From Emergomyces orientalis (taxonomy: Eukaryota; Ascomycota; Eurotiomycetes; Onygenales; Ajellomycetaceae), in assembly GCA_002110485.1 (NCBI GenBank), contig MOWL01000067.1, forward strand, positions 1,550,001 to 1,614,000: a stretch of DNA of 64,000 nucleotides, given 5' to 3'. The notes under the pieces were generated by a model that worked only from the letters and a program-made list of their open reading frames with translations, had not been told where the DNA came from and searched no databases. Position 1 is the stretch's first letter; the number at the start of each line of letters is the position of its first letter. The position numbers and the translations under genes are program-made. Below, in pieces: positions 59,544 through 64,000 of the stretch.

Positions 59544-60090
59544 GGCATGCGTGCGGTTTTGAGAAGCCAAGCCAAACTATCAGTGATCCAATCCAACCTT
59601 GTCGTGCACGCTGATGCTGCTCAGAAAAAGGAAACCAAATGTGTAGAATGATAAAGGCATGATCAAGGGACCTCTGTAGGTAGGTTTGTACCTACGTATT
59701 AATTCCCCCGCAAGTCGGTCGAAAATAAATACCCACCCTTTTGAGAAAAACTTGACAGAAAAAGAAAAAAAAAAGAACCATATCAACGCTAATATAACTC
59801 CATATGCTCATGCCATGGCCGCCCCAACTATATATCCCTGACCTGGATGACAAACATAAAAAAAAGGAAATAATAAAATAAAGGAAATATGAAATAAAAG
59901 AGTTGCATCAAGTGAGAAATGAAACCCCAGTGTCGAAGAAAAGAAGATGGCGAAGAGACGAAGAAATCGGGGCAACTGAAAGGTTGAGTTTGCCCAGCCC
60001 TGCAGGTGAATGAATAAAAGATCCTTACAAGCACCTCTATCGTGGAAAAAAAATTTTAAATAAATATAATTAGTGTTTACTTCGTTCCAT

Positions 60091-62546
60091 TCAGCACCAG
60101 GTGAAAACTGGATTCTTGCTCTTGACAGCCTCAAGTCTTTCGACGATCACCTTGCGCTCATTACCTTCCATCTCCTCCGCCGCCGCGTAGCCAAGATCGC
60201 CCTCAAGATCATCGCCACCGAACATAAATGCATTGCTACCCCGTCGATGAGAAAAGGACGCGTTCTTTTTATGTGCCGCCCGTTTCGAATCGACGGCTAA
60301 TTTGGGCTTCGGTCGGCTAGAAGCAGTAGGGCGTGCGGGAGCAGTGGCCCAGCTCGCTGCAAGGTCGTCCCTGTCGTCGTCTTCGCCGATCCCGTCGAAG
60401 TTGCCGTAGCCGAAATCACCAAGTGAAGTCGGGCTGCCTGCCACCTCTCTTCTGCTGCTGGAGTCCATGGATGCTCTGCCGTCGCGGGATAGCTCGAATC
60501 TATTGGGGTTTGGTAGTTCGTGTGTAGGTGAGCCTAGGTTGAGGAGATCGCGGTGCGGACCGGAGTCGGAGGATATGGCTGCACTGATATCCATTTCCTC
60601 CTGCTCACGATCCAACTCTCGCCGCTTATGCATTTCGGTAGAGGGGGCGCGGAGTGGGATGGCAACGGGAATGTCGACTAAGTCATCCCACACGCAAACT
60701 CGCGTCCTGCGTGTTAGCTCCAGGGGCCCATGGTCTGGTTGTTTGAGTGTCTCCACTACATTCCATGCTTGGCCCTTCATAACCGCAATTTGTCGCGCAA
60801 ACATGCTCTCTTTGAAATCAGAATCTTGGCTGAAGATCCGCCGCAGAGCAGTTTGTGTACCGCTCCACCAAGCGGTGGAGGTAAGGAGGGGCAAGAAATG
60901 GTCTCGCGTTTTCCGCGAGAACGGTTGCCCGATGAGCGAAACAGGGAGGAAAAGCCAGCCAAACGGGAAACTTCGCCACTATTTTTAAATTAAAATATTA
61001 GTATTCACACTACGACACTCCTAGCAAACACTTGTGAAGTTCAACTTACAGCATCAGGATGTTTCCAGGGCCACGACAAGCTATTATCGATAGCTCCAAT
61101 GGATATGCTCGCCTGGGGTAGCTCCGGTGCATTAGATGGTGTTCCTGACCGGCTAACGGCAATCATAGTTTCCTGGCGCCGATATGGACGCATGTCTGAG
61201 CCCAGACGATCCGAGCTTACAGTTACAGGTTGTGGCGGGGGCATCTGTTCGTCATCGTCCGAATGGGTAGTGCCGTTTACCTTGGGCGGCTCCGCGACGA
61301 TAGAGACATCGTCAGTGCGCCAGTCGATTTTTATCATCCAATTGTCCAATCCACGGTCTGTATTCCGCATGATATAATCCAGGATAACCAGCTTTTCAAG
61401 CTCCTCGCGGAAGGCTTGCTTGAGGTTCTCGGACCAATAGAAGCGAGGATGGGGGGATTCTTCTTGCGGAGGAGATGGGGTAAAATGACGGTCTTCGTAT
61501 TCATCCTCGTCATCAGATTGGACGCCGGATGGCCGGCATGCTTCATTCCATGGACGTTTCTTCTTCCGCGGCGCATCCCCTGCAGAGAAACCAGAGTTAT
61601 GTTGATCCGGCCAAGGATGTTCACGAAGGAATATATTTGCATCCTTATAGCCCTTAAGGAAGACTTGAAAGCTGCCAACCTTTGCCGGTAACTGTTTCCT
61701 GCCACCCCAGGCGCTCCGACGATCCCAGAAGTCGTAGTAAAATGATTTCGAGGATAAATAGACAATGTCAGTGTAGGGAACGAGATTCGTTTTCAGACGG
61801 GTATCAAGGACGTAGGCAGCGGCTTCGGAGACGTAGGATAAATTAGGGATTAAGCAGGCCCTGCCGAAGAAGCAGGGGAACAAGTTTCTATGTATCCATT
61901 TGGTCCATTTCGGATTGCGTGACGCGTAGGGCTCCTCATCTTTCGGTTTGAAAACACCCACCACTTTCCCTTGGCTATTTCTCGCAAAGTAACTACCCGA
62001 ACTGCCTTGTGATATCATCTTCGGGTGTACACCTAGTTCGATTGCAGTTCTGACGCTATCGACCACAGTCTCGAATTCCTCCTTAGTCATCCGGTCTGCA
62101 TCTGTGGGGTCATATTCGAGGGATTCAGAGGTGACTGGGTGAATCCCATCGGGAGGTTGAAATACGGAGTGGTGTATCTCCAGTTTCTCTTCCGCAGCAG
62201 TCTTCCCCTTGACTTTGCTAATCTTGAACTTGGAGGCGATTTCTTCCGCCCACCTCTCAAGTCGCATATTGATAGCCTTTATATCCACCCCGGAATTGCT
62301 CCGCACACGCCTTCGAGGCCCGTTTGAACGACGCCGGTAATCAGTTGGTGAAGACTGTCTTGATGCATGCATTTGGGGGTGGGAGTGAATAGGGGCATAT
62401 CGGGAGGGGGAGGTGGACATTCGAGGAGGTGCAGCGAAGGAGTCCTCATCGTCAGAATAGTCATAAAAGTCATGATTCCGTTCCTCATCAGCCTGAGCAA
62501 GGCGCTCATAGCCGGATGTGGCAGGACGATGTTTCTTGGGCGCCAT
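60091..62546 (-). CDS. LSB6: type II phosphatidylinositol 4-kinase (Lsb6)
   Basis: Two exons on the minus strand: 62546-61050 and 60978-60091; intron 71 bp (donor gtaagt, acceptor aatag). Spliced length is 2385 nt, 794 residues, longer than yeast Lsb6 (607). The N-terminus is disordered. The kinase has GSSGSYFARN near 179 and GVFKPKDEEPYASRNPKW near 197 (ATP-binding Lys). A Cys-containing NLFPCFFGRACLIP segment follows, where type II kinases carry palmitoylated cysteines. RNTDRGLDNWMIK near 393 is catalytic. Exon 2 continues the lipid kinase fold (WRSFPFGWLFLPVSLIGQPFS, DHFLPLLTS) and then a long disordered tail. The enzyme makes PI4P on endosomal, vacuolar and plasma membranes. Confidence 0.93.
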
Positions 62547-63680
62547 GGCGGAGGGAGAAAAGGGGGGCGTTAATTAGGAGTAAGGGAAGGTCAAATAAAT
62601 ACTTGGCACACGAGGACGCAGCTTCATTGATGGCGACGTCTCGTAGGCGGCAACACTCCGTAGAAGATCACGCATTCAACAAATCAATCCTGGTTTGCCA
62701 TAGCCAATTATAAATGGAAGAAAAAAAGGAGGTTAAGTGGTTATAGCTAACCGGGATAAAAGTAGTGGTTGTTGAGGTTATTATTATTTATTTTTTTTAG
62801 CGGCCGGAGCATGAAGATGGATCATGGCTGCTCCTATTAATTATAAATTACACGTAGGGTGGAAGGGGAGGAGAACATGTGATCTAGATCGCTTATGTAA
62901 GGTGGATGCTGGAGGGAAGCAGGTCATGTGATATCACCCACTCAGGGGTAAAAAGGGGGCAAGCGAAGGCAACAACATTTTCCGTGATCAAGTGGAGTTT
63001 ACGAACGAAGAGGCTACGACAGATTCGAGGACTAATGCGATAAGGATTAACTAGTTACAGTGGAACCTACAGGTATACGTCAGTGTGCTGCTTACAAGAA
63101 GCCAAATCTCAGACCTCAAGGAGGCATTTGCGACATCGCATGAGGAACTTCAGACGAGAAGATGAATAGAAGGGTGCCTTAACCCGTATCTGGGTTGATG
63201 ATGGGAATACTAAATCGTGATGTCAAACAATTAAGTAAACTTATTGTCTCCTGACGGCCAAAGAGATGCTCAGCCACCTGATTTTCTGTCCAGCCTACTG
63301 CGTAGAAGAATATTTACAACGCCCTTGAGGGGACAGGACCCTAAAAGCAACCACCTTTCGTGACCTGGGTATCATTATCAATATAAACAATCGTTCCTTC
63401 GCTCATCCAAAGATGGATACCTGGATGGCAGCAACTGCCAGTCAAGCAGGTAACCAAACAGTACATCAAGAAGAATGCAAATAATAGAGACGGGCAAGAC
63501 AGAGAATTAAAAAGGAGTAAAAAGACCGTAAATTGAACAAATTTTCCGCCCTCCTTCGCCCACAGTTCCAATTTAATATGTCACTCCGAAGCAATCCCGA
63601 AGTAGTGCTTGTATCACTACTTGTAGAAAGCATCGCAAAACATGTATGAGCTTAGCGAACCCAACCCGAGGTTTCCCCTT
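62547..63680. other. intergenic, 1.1 kb
   Basis: Promoter region of LSB6 on the left, 3' flank of the next gene on the right; no coding frame supported. Confidence 0.5.
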
Positions 63681-64000
63681 TTACGTATCGCTCTGACGCG
63701 AACTCCCCATTAATTCAGAAATCGCTCTCCTTTCAGGCAGCTCCGCAATAGTCTTCTGGGGGTAGGGTTGGGTGGCATACTCGGTCTGTGCGGAGTACAC
63801 AGCACCAGCCAGGGCCTGTTGTTTACCTCTCCGTTCCCACAGGGCCCACGCAAGAGCGGCAAGCGCAATGACGCCGAGAGGGACTCCCATACCAATTCCG
63901 ATAGCGGTATCATGGGAGGCAGGACATGTTACCTCCGGGGAAATAGTGGGTGCCGTTGATCCGGGATTCGTAGGTGTCGGCTGGGGGTGGGTGCCGGTGC
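63681..64000 (-). CDS. C-terminal part of a single-pass membrane protein (cell-surface sensor-like)
   Basis: The minus frame is open from the window edge to the stop at 63681, 106 codons. From the edge inwards: a Thr/Pro/Ser-rich stretch (THPQPTPTNPGSTAPT) typical of O-glycosylated ectodomains, a short Cys-containing stem, one transmembrane segment (GIGMGVPLGVIALAALAWAL), basic stop-transfer residues (WERRGK) and a tail of about 50 residues ending SRQSDT. This layout resembles fungal cell-wall stress sensors and WSC/mucin-like proteins, but the ectodomain that would decide is outside the window. The start is not in the window. Confidence 0.7.
   Translation of the reverse strand, partial: TGTHPQPTPTNPGSTAPTISPEVTCPASHDTAIGIGMGVPLGVIALAALAWALWERRGKQQALAGAVYSAQTEYATQPYPQKTIAELPERRAISELMGSSRQSDT

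Larger units (their letters stand above)
58834..60090. other. intergenic, 1.3 kb, low complexity
   Basis: Promoter region of the SNF2 gene, then a (GAA)n microsatellite and a poly-A run, then the 3' flank of LSB6. No gene seen. Confidence 0.55.

Noticed and set aside
59156..59596. 146-codon frame containing a poly-Leu run
   Set aside because: It is produced by the (GAA)n microsatellite and a poly-A run on the opposite strand.
1..64000. CRISPR arrays, bacterial operons, rRNA or tRNA genes
   Set aside because: None seen; the window is eukaryotic nuclear DNA with spliceosomal introns.

Overview
The window looks like nuclear DNA of a filamentous ascomycete. Genes are split by short introns (59-226 bp) with GT..AG ends and CTAAC-type branch points. 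Recognisable host genes are fungal orthologues: a GYF-domain protein, SPC24, FIS1, RRG7, MED21, LSB6, a DUF3431 protein and a Rad5/HLTF-like SNF2 ATPase. Gene content, AT-rich intergenic DNA and decayed retroelements would fit an onygenalean genome, but that placement is an inference I cannot test here.

Layout. At 1-10165 lie the 3' part of a GYF-domain gene, an aminotransferase class V enzyme (Egt2/LolT-like) and, tail-to-tail with it, a DsbA/FrnE-like thiol oxidoreductase. At 10166-38287 sits one nested stack of retrotransposons, about 28 kb. The outer element is a decayed Copia (Copia-1) with very short LTRs (88 and 86 bp), closed on both sides by the 5-bp target duplication gatgc. Inside it, left to right, are a Tad1-like LINE with a complete but stop-riddled ORF1/ORF2 (LINE-1), an AT-rich LINE remnant (LINE-2), a chromodomain Gypsy element, an almost intact young Copia (Copia-2), an inverted third Copia-2 LTR, the 3' part of Copia-1 and a LINE (LINE-3) with its own target duplication of about 19 bp. 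At 38288-64000 is a gene-dense arm: a seven-helix membrane protein, SPC24, FIS1, a RING-H2 protein, a DUF3431 protein, a small membrane protein, RRG7, MED21, the SNF2 ATPase, LSB6 and a partial single-pass membrane protein.

Relations. SPC24/FIS1 and RRG7/MED21 are divergent pairs with about 350 bp between start codons, so each probably shares a promoter region. FIS1 and RRG7 act at mitochondria, SPC24 at the kinetochore, MED21 in Mediator, LSB6 in phosphoinositide synthesis. There is no operon-like or secondary-metabolite cluster logic here.

Most notable signals: the nested stack with readable insertion order; target-duplication evidence that Copia-2 was inverted by recombination between opposed LTRs; decay by substitution with mostly TGA stops; a 30-bp minisatellite present twice in one LINE, once inside the endonuclease; two consecutive 19-nt exons in FIS1; and an apparent one-base frameshift at the C-terminus of the SNF2 gene. 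No protein-coding system of clearly new type was found.
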